Source of the DNA: Ichthyophis bannanicus
Lineage: Eukaryota; Chordata; Amphibia; Gymnophiona; Ichthyophiidae
Direction of reading: 5' to 3'
DNA: 64,000 bases
NCBI GenBank assembly: GCA_033557465.1
Contig: CM066037.1
Coordinates: 516,948,686 to 517,012,685, forward strand
Shown here: positions 1 to 10,266 of the stretch, piece by piece
Layout of the letters: the number at the start of each line of letters is the position of its first letter
Numbering within the stretch: position 1 is the stretch's first letter
Made by a program: the position numbers and the translations under genes
Notes under the pieces: model-generated
What the model was told of the DNA's origin: nothing
Databases searched by the model: none
The model's input: the letters and a program-made list of their open reading frames with translations, nothing else

Positions 1-424
1 GTCTCCTGGGGGAGAGGAAAAGTCTCAAACAAAAGGGAACATAGAACAGCTAGAATATACATAACCTGGTCCAAGGATCCAACTCCAAGTTCGATGACAT
101 AGCCCAAAAGCCTGAGTCATCCCAAGTCCATGCAGCTGACCAAAAATCACTAGACAATCAGCTGAAGCTTATCTGACATCTCCATCGTACTGAAACAGCT
201 GAGGAGAGTATGGAACCAATCCCAGGTACTCAAAATCCTAGGAGACAATCAGGCTGTTCTAAGAACAGGTGATTGCTGGCTCCATCCTTCCCTGCCAGAG
301 TTCATCAGGCTTGTATCATTTCTGGCCATCACCAAAGAGACAGCCATATCTGGATGCCAGGCTGGTCTGGTCTAACAGGTTCTATGCATGCAGAAAAGCA
401 CTATTACCTTAGGAAAGGCATGGA
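1..424. other. Anonymous repeat-like DNA, no gene
   Basis: No convincing gene is seen. The segment at about 266-340 loosely resembles 1800-1860 (shared wording around a CCAGAG-TCA core and TATC-TTTCTGGCC), so the CR1 fragment that follows may have landed inside an older repeat. This is weak and read by eye only. Confidence 0.35.
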
Positions 425-1631
425 TAACTTCATCTGGGACGTCAGTACTGGGAAAAATGGTAGAAACCATCAAAGAATACAATTACTCAGCATGTAGATA
501 GTCATGGCCTAATGGGAGACAGCCAACGTGGCTTTAGACAAGGAAGATCTTGTCTTACTAATCTGTTATGTTTTTTTGAAGGTGTGAATAAACAGGTGGA
601 CAAAGGTGAGTCGGTTGATAAGGTGTATCTGGACTTTCAGAAAGCCTTTGACAAGGTCCCTCAGAGACTTTTGGCAAAACTAAAAAGAGAGTCATGGGAC
701 AGGAGGCAGTGTACTACTGTGGATCAGGAACTGGTTAAAAGATAGAAAGCAGAGAGTAGGGCTAAATGGCCAATTTTCCCAATGGAGAAAGGTGAATAGT
801 GGTGTACCCCAGGGATCTGTGCTGGGTCCGCTGCTTTGACATATTCATAAATGACCTTGAAAGTGGAATAACGAGTGAGGTTATCAAATTTGCAGATGAC
901 ACAAAACTATTTAAAGTTGTTAAAACCCAAGAGGATTGTGGAAAATTGCAAGAGGATCTTGATAAATTGGAAGACTGGACATCAAAATGGCAGATGAAAT
1001 TTAATGTGGACAAGTGAAAAGTTATGCACCTAGGGAAGAACAACCCAAACTGTGGTTACACGATGCAAGGTTCCACATTAGGAACCACCACCCAGAAAAA
1101 AGATTTAAGCGTCATTGTGGATACCATGTTAAAACCCTCGGCCCAGTGTGCAGTGGCGGCCAAGAGTGCAAATAGAATGCTAGGTATCATAAGGAAAGGA
1201 ATGGAAAACAAAACAAGATATATTATAATGCCTCTATATCGTTCCATGGTGAGACTGCACCTTGAATATTGTGTGCAATTCTGGTCGCCGTATCTTAAAA
1301 AGGATATAGCGATATTAGAAAAGGTTCAGAGAAGAGCCACCAAAATGGTAAAGGGGATGGAAGGATACTCCTATGAAGAAAGGCTAAAAAGGTTAGGGCT
1401 CTTTAACCTGGAAAAGAGACGGCTGAGGGGGGAGATATGAAAGAAGTCTATAAATTAATGAACGGAGTCGAACGGGTAAACATAGATGGATTGTTTATGT
1501 TATCAGAATATAGAAAGACTAGGGGACATGCAATGAAGCTACAGGGTAAACTATTTAAGACTAATAAAATAAAATATTTTTTTACTCAACGTGTAATCAA
1601 ACTCTGGAATTTGTTACCTGACCTTGACTAA
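425..1631 (+). pseudogene. CR1 LINE reverse transcriptase fragment
   Basis: This is the RT and C-terminal part of a CR1 ORF2, the polymerase that copies LINE RNA at a nicked target. In order: a GFRQGRSCLTNLL block (about 525-565), VYLDFQKAFDKVP (about 627-665), the [19 protein letters not shown] near 800-830 (disturbed), the FADDTKLF catalytic motif at about 890-915, PLYRSMVRLHLEYCVQFW near 1230-1285, and a C-terminal stretch ending in LWNLLPDLD at 1631. The frame changes near 745-800, a TGA lies at 1016-1018 before the HLGKNN block, and another break falls at 1437-1440. The copy lacks its endonuclease and 3' UTR. Assignment to CR1 rests on the whole block order, which is typical of that clade. 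Confidence 0.9.
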
Positions 1632-1683
1632 GGACCCTGTAGATCCACTGATCTAACGTTGTACAAGTCCCCCAAGAGAGAAT

Positions 1684-1716
1684 AGCCCAAGTTACACCCC
1701 AACTGGCTGCACCTCA
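1684..1716 (+). repeat. 33-bp direct repeat, copy 1
   Basis: AGCCC-A-AGTTACACCCCAAC and the following TGGCTGCACCTCA recur at 2498-2530 with one mismatch. The 26-bp core beginning GTTACACC is identical. The copies are 814 bp apart in direct orientation. They could be flanks of an old insertion or two copies of a dispersed repeat. Confidence 0.75.
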
Positions 1717-2497
1717 CAGACAGATCACCAAAATTCAATGAGGGGGGGAGGGGATTACAGGCTCCCAAAAAAAGCCATGGAGGAAAGACTCAGGCACACC
1801 CCAGCCTTCCCAGCCAGAGCTCACTAGGCCAGTATTGTATCTGGCCTTCATCAAGACAGGGACCAGGCTAGGCAGTCATCCAGGTATGGGCAACCCAGAC
1901 TACCACCATCATCATCTTGGAAAAGGTACGGGGAGCAGTGTCTAGGTCAAAAGGCAAGGCCTGGAATGGAAGAGGCGACTTAGAATACAGAAGCAGAAAA
2001 ATAGCTAATGTTGTTTATAATAGCAATACAACAAATGTCATGGCAATGTCCAGGAAGTGAGAACAACCCTCTACCTGAGCAATGCAATGACAGACCTGAA
2101 GGACCTTGCGTGAAAAGAGAGGAGTCCAAAAACTACTGCCTCTAAGTTCAGGATATGCCAGAAGGAGCCTGCCTTCCTGAATACTCACGTATCAAGGATA
2201 ACATCCCTGGTCGTGCAGTGAAAGGCACAAGAAAAATAACCTTCCATTGGAGGAGGCGCTGAAGAGCTTCCATAAACATCACCTACATGAGCAGAGAAAG
2301 CTGCAGGAAGACTCTACAGGGAAAACCTTTAGAAGTACAGCCGTAATGCGAATATTGTGCATCAGAATTCCCAGGCTGACCAAATCAGAAACTTCAGGGA
2401 CAGAAGGCAGCTTGTAGGAGGAGTTAACTCAGCTCTGACCTTGCGTAAGGACCCTGAAGACTCAGTCAAATGTGGCATGGGTCTGCCCAGACAGAAC

Positions 2498-2530
2498 AGC
2501 CCTAGTTACACCCCAACTGGCTGCACCTCA
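2498..2530 (+). repeat. 33-bp direct repeat, copy 2
   Basis: Second copy of the repeat at 1684-1716, in the same orientation with one substitution in 33 bases. It lies just upstream of a GGAGCTCACTAG segment that also resembles sequence following the first copy. Confidence 0.75.
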
Positions 2531-2959
2531 GAAGGAACGGCTGGAGCTCACTAGAAGCCTGTAATACCTCCAGGGCTCCTATGAAGGGGGGTAATAAGCC
2601 CTACAGAAGCTCCACATAAGATGCCCCTACTGTAACTGAAGGCCCTTAGGACGCCCAGTAATCTTGAGAGCATCTCTAGGCTCTACGCACAGCCTTATAT
2701 GGCCCCTTGGCCCTTCTAGGCCATCTACCAGGAGTCTGAGAAAGTTTCTCCTCTTAGAGAAAAAGCAACTCAAACTGCTCCACCACAATTTGAAGTCACC
2801 ATCTGTTGACCAAAGGTAGTGCCAGCACTGCCAATTGGCTAATACCATTGATGCTATGCCCCTGGGAGAGACTCTAATAAGTTCTAGCCAGCAGTAACCT
2901 CCTATTCAGAGCTGGCCCATCCACTAGGCAGCCACCTAGGGCAGCAGACCCTGGTGGGT

Positions 2960-3020
2960 GGCCCAACTCTATTTTGAAAGTGGTGGCACATAGCTGCTGC
3001 TTTCAAAATGGAGTTGGACC
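2960..3020. repeat. Short foldback repeat
   Basis: Arms 2960-2980 and 3000-3020 pair as an inverted repeat with about 19 of 21 matches and a 19-nt loop rich in GCTGC. The left arm reads GGCCCAACTCTATTTTGAAAG. The adjacent hAT-like sequence suggests a remnant of a foldback MITE. Confidence 0.6.
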
Positions 3021-3652
3021 ACAGCCACCTCCACTCCCCAAATCTCTCTCTCTCATCTTGTAGCGGCAGCAACTCAAAACAGAGTCAGGCCACCACTTCC
3101 ACTGCCACAAGATGAGAAGATGGATTTGGAGAGTGGCAACAAGAATCCTTGGGCTACCCCTGCTCCTAGTCTGTTGTAAGTTTCCTAATATCTGGAAGAA
3201 GACTGGGCATAATGACCACTTAGCCCAATCAACATTAGGCATTCCAATGAATTAATTTCCAACCTTGGAAACAAAGTGCCTAAAGGTACCAACAGAGAAG
3301 GAAGACCCCATCCAAAGGCTAGGTGTACACACAGTGATGCCAGAAAGCCTAAGGTGACTACTGTGACTGCTTTAAAGAACCACTAGCCTCCAAAACAGAG
3401 GCTCTTCACATAGCACCTCCCTCCACTGTGAGTCATGCACTTAGTCACAACTGTGAACAGGATCCCCACCCCAGGAGGCCCAAAGGGCTATCTCACTCGC
3501 CTTGGAGTTAAGGAAACAGCCTTAGAAACCATAGAGACCAATGCTGTCCATGCCGATGATGAAGGATCGGACTTCCGAGTGCCAAAAAGTGATTCGCGCT
3601 GCTTCTCACAACCCTCGAGTCCTCTTTTTTTTGTCATCTGCAAAAAAGTATA

Positions 3653-4180
3653 TAGGCCTTACCTGCTAATTTAGTGTTCCTGAAGGAACTCCAGTCCAGT
3701 CCCTTTCCTCTGGGTTGTGCTCCCCTTCCAACAGCTTAGGAGACTGAGCTCATCATTGATTTGATGACCCCTCTGGTATAAATACCACTGGCACCATCCA
3801 CCAGATCCAGTAGTCTATTGAAAAAGCAGACTTAACGGAAACACAATTAAGTAACATTAAACTAACTTCAAAAATTAATTTCAAACTCAACTGCAGAACT
3901 TCAGACGATGCCATCCCACCTCCCCAGGAAGGAACACCCCCCCCCCCCCCCCCCCCGGACGATCCACTCTGGCTCACCACCGAAACCCTCAGCGATGAAC
4001 CTCTGGACATCTTCTCCACTCCTTTCTCTAAAGCTTCGGGCCGGTGATCTGTATCCTGAAACTTATCACTGACAAAATTGGGCGGGATCAGGGACTGGAC
4101 TGCAGTTCCTTCAGGAACACTAATTAGCAGGTAAGGCCTAATTACATCCCAGAGGAAAGGGACTGGACTGGAGGGACGTT
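3653..4180 (-). repeat. DIRS-1 terminal repeat plus internal complementary region
   Basis: 3653-3703 (starting TAGGCCTTACCTGCTAAT) is the reverse complement of 4091-4140 with about one indel and one substitution. A second arm at 4149-4180 is complementary to about 3691-3712. This terminal-plus-internal complementarity is the hallmark DIRS architecture thought to template circular replication. A C20 run lies between the arms at 3937-3956. Confidence 0.85.
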
Positions 4181-4261
4181 AAGGAAAAAGTAACAGCGCA
4201 GTTCAAATCTGGGAGGGTCCTGCAAGACCGGACCACCACTCTTCCAAACCCAGCATCCGAT

Positions 4262-5445
4262 GCTGCCTGAACATCCAATCAGTAATGCTTGGCAAAAGTA
4301 TGTAAAGACAACCAGGTAGCCGCTCTACAAATGTCCAGCAGCGGAACCAAAACTAAACTCCGCCCATAAGGCCGCCTGGACTTGGGTCAAATGCGCTCGG
4401 AATCCATCCGGGACCCACTTCCCCTCAGGAAGTAGGCCAACGCAATGGTTTCTCTGATCCACCTGGAGAAGACGCCTTGGCCGCCACTTCACCTTTACGC
4501 AGTCCACCAAACAACCATTCGGACTTACAAAATGCCGCCGTGCAACTCGGGTATCGCTTCAGCAACCTACGCACATCCAGAAGGTGTAAACGCGCATCAT
4601 CCACCTTCAACCCCCCTTTTGGGAAGGAAGGAAAAGAAATAGATGAATTCACGTCAAAGGAAGACACCACCTTGGGTAAAAAGGAAGGTACCGTATGCAA
4701 GACCACCTTCTCCTTAAAGAAAGGAAAGGAAAGGCGGATGGCACGACAGAGCCTGAAGCTCCGAAATACACCTAGCGGAACAGATAACTCTCAAAGCAGT
4801 TTTTCTAGTGGCTAAGTCCTTCAAAGAAGCCTTACCCACTGGCTCATAAAGTTCCCCAACCAAAGCATTCAGCACCAAATTAAGATCCAAAGGAGGGACT
4901 GCCGATCTCTGCTGAGGCCACAGGTGCCGAACCGCTGCAGGAACCTACCTATGTCCGCATGTTCCCCTAATGCCTTTTCGCGAACCTTGCCCCTGTAACA
5001 GGAAATGGCCGCCAACTGAATCCGCAAGGAACTAGCTGCAAGGCCCTTTTTGAAACCTGCCTGTAAAAACTAACACCTCCGGCACCGAAACCACAAGAGG
5101 TCTCTTCCCCTGGACTGTACACCAGCCGTCAAATATCTGCCAGATCCTCACGTAAGAAAGGCAGGTCAAGCGCTTGCGAGCATTTAACAAGGTCATAATC
5201 ACAGCTCCTGAATACCCCCGCTTTCGGAGCCTTGCCCTTTCAATAGCCAAGCCGTAAGCGAGAACCGATCCAACTGAGGCATCCGCACCGGACCCTGAAA
5301 TCAGGAGATCGTCCCTGCATGGGAGATGCCACAGCCAATTGGCCAGCAGCCTCACAAGATCTGCATAGCATGGGTGCCGCAGCCAGTCCGGGGCTATGAG
5401 AATCACTAACCCTCGGTGGGCCTCTACTTGCTGAAGAACCCTTCC
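4262..5445 (-). pseudogene. DIRS-1 tyrosine recombinase, broken
   Basis: The tyrosine recombinase joins the circular DNA copy to the chromosome. The N-terminal core-binding part lies at 5032-5406, with AIERARLRKRGYSGAVIMTL and a VRIWQIFDGWC helix. The C-terminal part is at 4262-4706, with LHTVPSFLPKVV. The conserved C-terminal HTFAKHY, which carries the nucleophilic tyrosine, is readable around 4290-4310 and is followed at once by a stop. At the H-x-x-R position (about 4380-4400) the copy reads HLTQ, so the arginine looks lost. The span between them (4710-5030) is frameshifted. This copy should be inactive. Confidence 0.75.
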
Positions 5446-5459
5446 TATGAGAGCCCAAC

Positions 5460-6330
5460 GCGGAAAAACTCTGGTTTACTTATGGCAGTCCCTCCCCTTC
5501 GCGGTTCCCCTATTCCCTTACTTTCATTATTTAGGCGTTCTTTTTGATTCTGATCTCACCTTTCGAGACCACATATCACATGTTTCAAAGACTTCTTTTT
5601 TCTTTAGACGTCAAGTTCGTGCTATTCGAACTTTTCTCATCCCACAAGCCCTCACTACTCTCCTTCTTTCCCTTGTTATGTCTTGTATTGATTTTTGTAA
5701 TTCTATCTTGGTCAGTCTTCCTATGTCACAGCTACACAGTCTCCAAAGAATTCAAAACACAGCTGCACGCCTCATCTCTCACCCTTCACAATGGGATCAC
5801 ATCACTCCTCTTCTCATCCATCTCCACTGGCTCCCTATTGATTTCCGTATCCGGTATAAACTTCTCTCATTGGTTCATCAAGTTCTCTACACTCAAATCA
5901 CCTCAGTACCTGGTAGACCTTATCCAATTTCACGTTCCCACCCGTTCACTTCGTTCTTTACACATCAACCGCTTGCACCTTTCCTTCTCCTTCCCGTCTA
6001 CCCGCTCTTCTGCCTTTTTCTTCATTGGCCCTGCCCTATGGAATTCTCTACCCACTACCCTCAGGCTCGAGCAAAATTATCACACCTTTAAGAAATCCCT
6101 GAAGACCCACCTGTTCTCCTCCACCTTTGACCTCCCCTCCCCTATGTGATACTACCCTCCTTCCCCTCTTCTCTGTCCCGTCGTATGATTGTACTGTGTG
6201 TTTTTCTATCACATATTGTAACTTCCTGTTTCCGCCAAATTGGCTCTCTGTATATTTTCGTATATTGTAAACCACTCTGATCTTTTTGGAGAAACAGTAT
6301 GTCAAACAAACAAACATAAAAACATACAGG
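5460..6330 (+). mobile_element. L2-like LINE 3' fragment inside DIRS-1
   Basis: A 5'-truncated LINE in opposite orientation to its host. The protein fragment shows HYLGVLFDSDLTF, CIDFCNSIL, LQRIQNTAARLI, HITPLLIHLHWLPI and, after a frameshift near 5930, GPALWNSLPTTLR. These are the L2/CR1-group C-terminal landmarks in the usual order. The 3' end carries TGTAAACCACTCTGATC and an AAAC-rich tail (6298-6327). DIRS sequence resumes at about 6330 with AGCCCTTCCATGGGCC, matching DIRS-2 near 24460. Confidence 0.85.
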
Positions 6331-7092
6331 AGCCCTTCCATGGGCCATCTCTGAACCAGAGCATCCAGGCCCTTCGATATCCTTTCCTTTCTCCAGCTGA
6401 AGAATCGGCTCACCTTGGTTGTCTCCCAACGTGCCATGAGGTCCATGACCGGGACCCCCCCACCGGCCTACCACCTGTTTGTACACTTTCTGGCAGAGCT
6501 CCCACTCGCCGTCGTCTACCTTGTACCTGCTCAGGTAATCTGCAATGACGTTTTCTACCCCAGCTAATGCTGCGCCAACAAGGCTACTAGAAGGGCCTCA
6601 GCCCACTGCAACAGGCTCTCTGCCTCCCTTTCCAATGGAGGGCTGCTCGTACCGCCCTGCCGGTTGATGTAGGCCACTGTGGTAATGTTGTCGGACAGCA
6701 CCCAGACTGGTGAGCCAACTGCTTGAACGCCTCAAGAGCCAGAGCCACCGCCCGCATGTCCAGCCTGTTGATGGACCACTAGACTTCCATCACATTCCAG
6801 AGACCCTGGGCAAAATGGCCCTCGGAGTGAGCCCCCAACCCGTCAGGCTGGCATCCGTCATCAACTGCAACCACTGTGGAGACTCAAGGAGCATTCCGCG
6901 TTCCTGATTTCCCGGGTGAAGCCACCATTCCAAGGCTCCCTTGGTTGCTGGAGAGCAGGGAAGTGCTACTGACAAGGATTGACACTGATGGGACCAACAA
7001 CAGAGCAGGGCCCGCTGAAGCAGCCACATGTGAGCCCTGGCCCACAGCACCAACTTCATCGTGGCTGCCATGGTTCCCAGTACCTGTAAATA
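6331..7092 (-). pseudogene. DIRS-1 RNase H-like region, broken
   Basis: The minus strand encodes the RNase H part that follows the RT in DIRS. TDASLTGWG, the first catalytic-aspartate motif, is readable near 6835-6865. Farther on (about 6600-6710) a degraded block corresponds to the DNASTVAYVNYQGGT motif of DIRS-2. Several stops and frame changes are present. It is bordered by the L2 insertion on one side and the 22-bp array on the other. Confidence 0.7.
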
Positions 7093-7295
7093 ATGCCAGG
7101 CCGAGGGCGCTGGCATGCCAGGCCGAGGGCGCTGGCATGCCAGGCCGAGGGCGCTGGCATGCCAGGCCGAGGGCGCTGGCATGCCAGGCCGAGGGCGCTG
7201 GCATGCCAGGCCGAGGGCGCTGGCATGCCAGGCCGAGGGCGCTGGCATGCCAGGCCGAGGGCGCTGGCATGCCAGGCCGAGGGCGCTGGCATGCC
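7093..7295 (-). repeat. 22-bp tandem array, nine copies
   Basis: Nine back-to-back copies of a 22-bp unit (ATGCCAGGCCGAGGGCGCTG plus GC) fill 7093-7290, plus a 5-base partial copy, with no visible difference between copies. The array lies in the DIRS-1 RT to RNase H linker. DIRS-2 has a single related unit at about 25223-25245. Nine units are 198 bp, so the host reading frame is kept, and the minus strand stays open through the array as a PSAWHASALGLACQRPRPGM periodic peptide. Confidence 0.97.
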
Positions 7296-8110
7296 TAGCA
7301 ACTGCTGCACCAGACACCTCTGATCGTTTGCCCTCTGCTCCGGCAACAACCACCTAACCCTGTCGGTGTCAAACCTTGCTCCCAGATACTTTATTTCCTG
7401 CGTGGGTACCAACCGGCTCTTTGTCAAATTGATAACCCACCCCAGCTCTCTCAGGAGTCCAACCACTCTGGCCGTTGCTTTTAAACTTTCTGCTTCGGAC
7501 TTTGCCCGAATCAGCCAGTTGTCGAGGTATGGATGGACCAAGATCCCTTCCTTGCGAAGCGCTGCGGCCACCACCTTGGTGAAGGTTTGCAGGGCCATCG
7601 CCAGGCCGAACGGCAAAGCTTGGAACTGAAAATGTCCCCTTGGTACCGCAAATCTCAGAAACTGCTGATGTGACCTGCATACAGGAATATGCAAATATGC
7701 CTCTGTAAGATCTAGAGACATCAGAAACTCTTCTTGCCGGATGGCAACAATCAGGGATTTCAGAGTTTCCATGTGAAAGTGCGGAACCCTGAGACAACAA
7801 TTGAGCTGTTTTAGGTCGAGGATCGGTCGAAAAGAACCTTCCTTTTTGTGCACTACAAAATAAATGGAGTATCGACCGCAACCATACTGGTCTAATGGAA
7901 CCAGTACAACCGCCTCCAACAATAGCAATCGTGTGAGAGAGTTTCCTCCACCGCTGCTGCCTTTGTCAGGGATCTGCAAGGGGACTGCACGAACGCAGGA
8001 AGAACTGGTCTTGCAAACTCAAGGGCATATCCCTCTCGGACCACCTCCAGAACCCATTGATCTGACGTGGCCCAGGTGGAGAAAACCTGCCTTAAACGGC
8101 CTTCCACCAG
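7296..8110 (-). pseudogene. DIRS-1 reverse transcriptase
   Basis: An open minus-strand frame (7056-7979, including the array) encodes the DIRS RT palm: RYSIYFVVHKKEG, PILDLKQLN, LMSLDLTEAYLHIPV, GHFQFQALPFGLA and HPYLDNWLIRAKS. The catalytic Y-x-D-D box reads YLDN, so the last aspartate is substituted, and polymerase activity is unlikely. Upstream at 7990-8107 a further RT N-terminal piece (TSDQWVLEVVREGYALEF) lies in another frame. The palm aspartate in SLDLTEAY is kept. Identification is firm because DIRS-2 carries the same blocks. Confidence 0.92.
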
Positions 8111-8159
8111 CAGAACTGCCCCCCCCCCCCCCGGACTCCCGTTGTTTCATTGTGGCTTC

Positions 8160-8985
8160 CTAGGGTCAGAAGCCAAGGAAGAGGCCCCGAAATCCCTGGA
8201 AACCTTGCCCTCTAGAGGAAAAACGGTCCCTCTGAAAAGGCATTGACCTGGCCGTCCGAAACCTCAAACTCCCACTGCTGACTACGCGCAGGAGCGGGCA
8301 TCCGGTTCTGTCTCGGCCTATCCTCTGGGAGTTTGCCTCCCTTAGTCTCGCAGCGTTCCTTCACCAATGTATCCAAATCCTCACCAAAAAGCAGCTTCCC
8401 CTTAAAGGGGAGCCTGCTGAGGCATGCCTTAGAAGAAGCATCTGCCGCCCAATTGCGCAAAGGTAATGACGGGCCGCCACCACTGAAGCCATATTCTATC
8501 TGCCAGATAAGCCGTTCCCGACTCAATCCTGGCTACTTCCCCCTGTGCATCTCCGGAAAGGTCGCCAGCCACCTGAAGCTGTTGAGATCAATGTAGGCAA
8601 GCCCTGGCTACCCAGGCCCCTGAAACAGAAGCCTGGAGAGCGAGGGCATTGACATCAAAGGCCTGTTTTAGCAATGTGTCCAGCTTCCTATCCTGGGTAT
8701 CCTTAAGGGCTGCACTGTCCTCAACTGATGTAGTAGTCTTGTCACTGCCGCTACCGCCGCATCCACCCTAGGCGATCGCAGCAACTCTCTATCCAATTCC
8801 GACAAGGGGTATAAGCGTGCCATAGACCGCACCCCGCTTAAACCGGATTCCGGCTGATTCCATTCCTCTTGAATCATCTGTCGAACCACCCAGTGCACTG
8901 GAAAACCTTTCTGGGATTTCCTGACCGCCTGAATCAGCGGGTCTTCCCACACCTCTTCGTCTACTGGAACACCCGCCAGCACCTA
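8160..8985 (-). pseudogene. DIRS-1 gag-like protein, broken
   Basis: Two minus-strand frames (8212-8526 and 8668-8982) encode the putative DIRS nucleocapsid-like protein. Key blocks are DPLIQAVRKSQKGFPVHW, RQMIQEEWNQPESGL, SMARLYPLSE, then NWAADASSKACLSRLPFKGK and LLFGEDLDTLV. The same blocks recur in both gag copies of DIRS-2 and in decayed form in DIRS-4. No enzyme motif is visible. Its role as gag follows from its place upstream of the RT. Confidence 0.8.
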
Positions 8986-10262
8986 GCACTAGACACAAAA
9001 CAATATTTTTTTATTTTTTTTTAAAGAAAGAGAAAGAGAAAACCCGCTGGCGGGTTTCTGGGACATGTCGTCTGGAAAAATAACTACAGCAAAGTCAAAT
9101 GGCTCAATGACAAAACAGAGGCCCGCCAGAGCACCAGGAGGACTGAGGTGCCACAGAAAGAAGAAAAATAGATCAAAGGAGAAAAAATAAATAAAAAGGG
9201 GAGCAGTGAACCGCAGCAGCAGGTGGATGGGACAAAAACCAGAGGCAAAAAAAAAACAGTGAGGGGAAAATAGAGAAAGGTTTACCAATGGAGGCTCCAT
9301 GGAAAACAAACAAAAAACACTGACTGCGATGCTCATTGATGAGAAAAGAAAAAGGAATGGCAGGGGCCACAGGAATGGAATCGGGCCCAGAGCTTCCGCC
9401 ATCATGGGGTCCCAGAATGCAAAAAATTGCACCAGGCTTTGTAGCCACAATGGGAGCACAAAGCAGCAGTTATGGTAAAGAACTGCTACAGGATGCAAGC
9501 TGCATCAGGCCACATGGCTGAAGACTAACAGCAACGGTAAAAGACTGAAAAATAAGTGCTGAAAAAGCAAGCATGGCCATCATGAAAAAGGGAGTCCTGC
9601 AAAGGAATCCCAAGGCCTATCATGTTGATGGTGGGAGGGGGAAGGCCAGAACCCAAATAGGAAAGGCCCTGGAAGGCCCAGCTGTCAATCAAAGCTTTTT
9701 TTTTTTATCCTGCTTGATTAAAGAGCAACAGAGCCAAATACCTCCCATTTAAAAAAGGGGAAAAGGAACTTGAATTTAAAAGAAAAAAAAAACAAAACAA
9801 AAACACGACCACACACACAACCCAACAACCCACAAACTAGAATACAGGGCATGCAGATAAAGCACAGCAAGAGGGAGAAGGGGCCTGGGCCCAGCTTACC
9901 AACTCCCCCTTCAAGGGTCCATGGGGTCATCCTGTTGCTCGTCTGGTCTACCAAGCACTATTAACCCATAGAAAATGGCAATGGACACGGCAGCCGATAG
10001 CTCCAGGAAATATGCACTCTGAACCATATCAGGCCTTTCCAGACAATCCCAATGACCACTGCACTGTAGTGTGGGTCAGCAGAGTCATGTCTATCTGCAT
10101 TGCTGCATCAATTCACACACCTTGCCACCTGCACGGAGGCAGAAACTACTTGCTTCTCTCAGTGCTGCAGAGGATATATCAAGTGATGACATCACTGAAG
10201 GCTGAGGCTGACTTCTACCTCCATCTCCTGGCAAGGGAGCATAACAACTAATCTGGACTGGT
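8986..10262 (-). other. DIRS-1 5' leader, no firm gene
   Basis: This stretch lies between gag and the presumed 5' end of DIRS-1. It is A-rich on the plus strand with several purine runs and has no recognisable protein. The last 75 bp (10188-10262) read backward contain CCAGTCCAG and a TGATGTCATCA-type word loosely like the left terminal repeat. I take this as the 5' ITR with modest confidence. Confidence 0.45.
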
Positions 10263-10266
10263 CTAG

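Larger units (their letters stand above)
1632..3652. other. Gene-free repeat-rich spacer
   Basis: No ORF here resembles a known protein. Two internal signals are visible: a 33-bp direct repeat (1684-1716 and 2498-2530) and a short foldback (2960-3020). The segment around 2905-2960 resembles hAT-type terminal sequence (GCCCATCCACTAGGCAG followed by CCTAGGGCAGCA), also echoed near 59.9-60.3 kb. I see nothing else. Confidence 0.4.
3653..10262 (-). mobile_element. DIRS-1, DIRS retrotransposon with nested L2
   Basis: A minus-strand DIRS element. Read from high to low coordinates it has a leader, gag, reverse transcriptase, RNase H-like segment, tyrosine recombinase, and a terminal repeat with an internal complementary region. 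DIRS elements use a tyrosine recombinase instead of an integrase and leave no target-site duplication. The left boundary at 3653 is supported by a near-perfect inverted repeat with 4091-4140. The right boundary near 10262 is less certain. It is set by a weak ITR-like match around 10190-10262 (shared CCAGTCCAG and GATGTCATCA-type words) and by the start of a hAT element at about 10267. An L2-like LINE interrupts the recombinase/RNase H part at about 5460-6330. All coding regions are broken. Confidence 0.8.

Noticed and set aside
7093..7295. CRISPR-like array
   Set aside because: The 22-bp units are directly adjacent with no spacers, in a retrotransposon of a eukaryotic genome.
6876..7357. Long plus-strand and multiple minus-strand ORFs through the 22-bp array
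   Set aside because: The repeat lacks stop codons in all frames, so the frames are open by composition. Only the DIRS minus-strand frame has homologous flanks.
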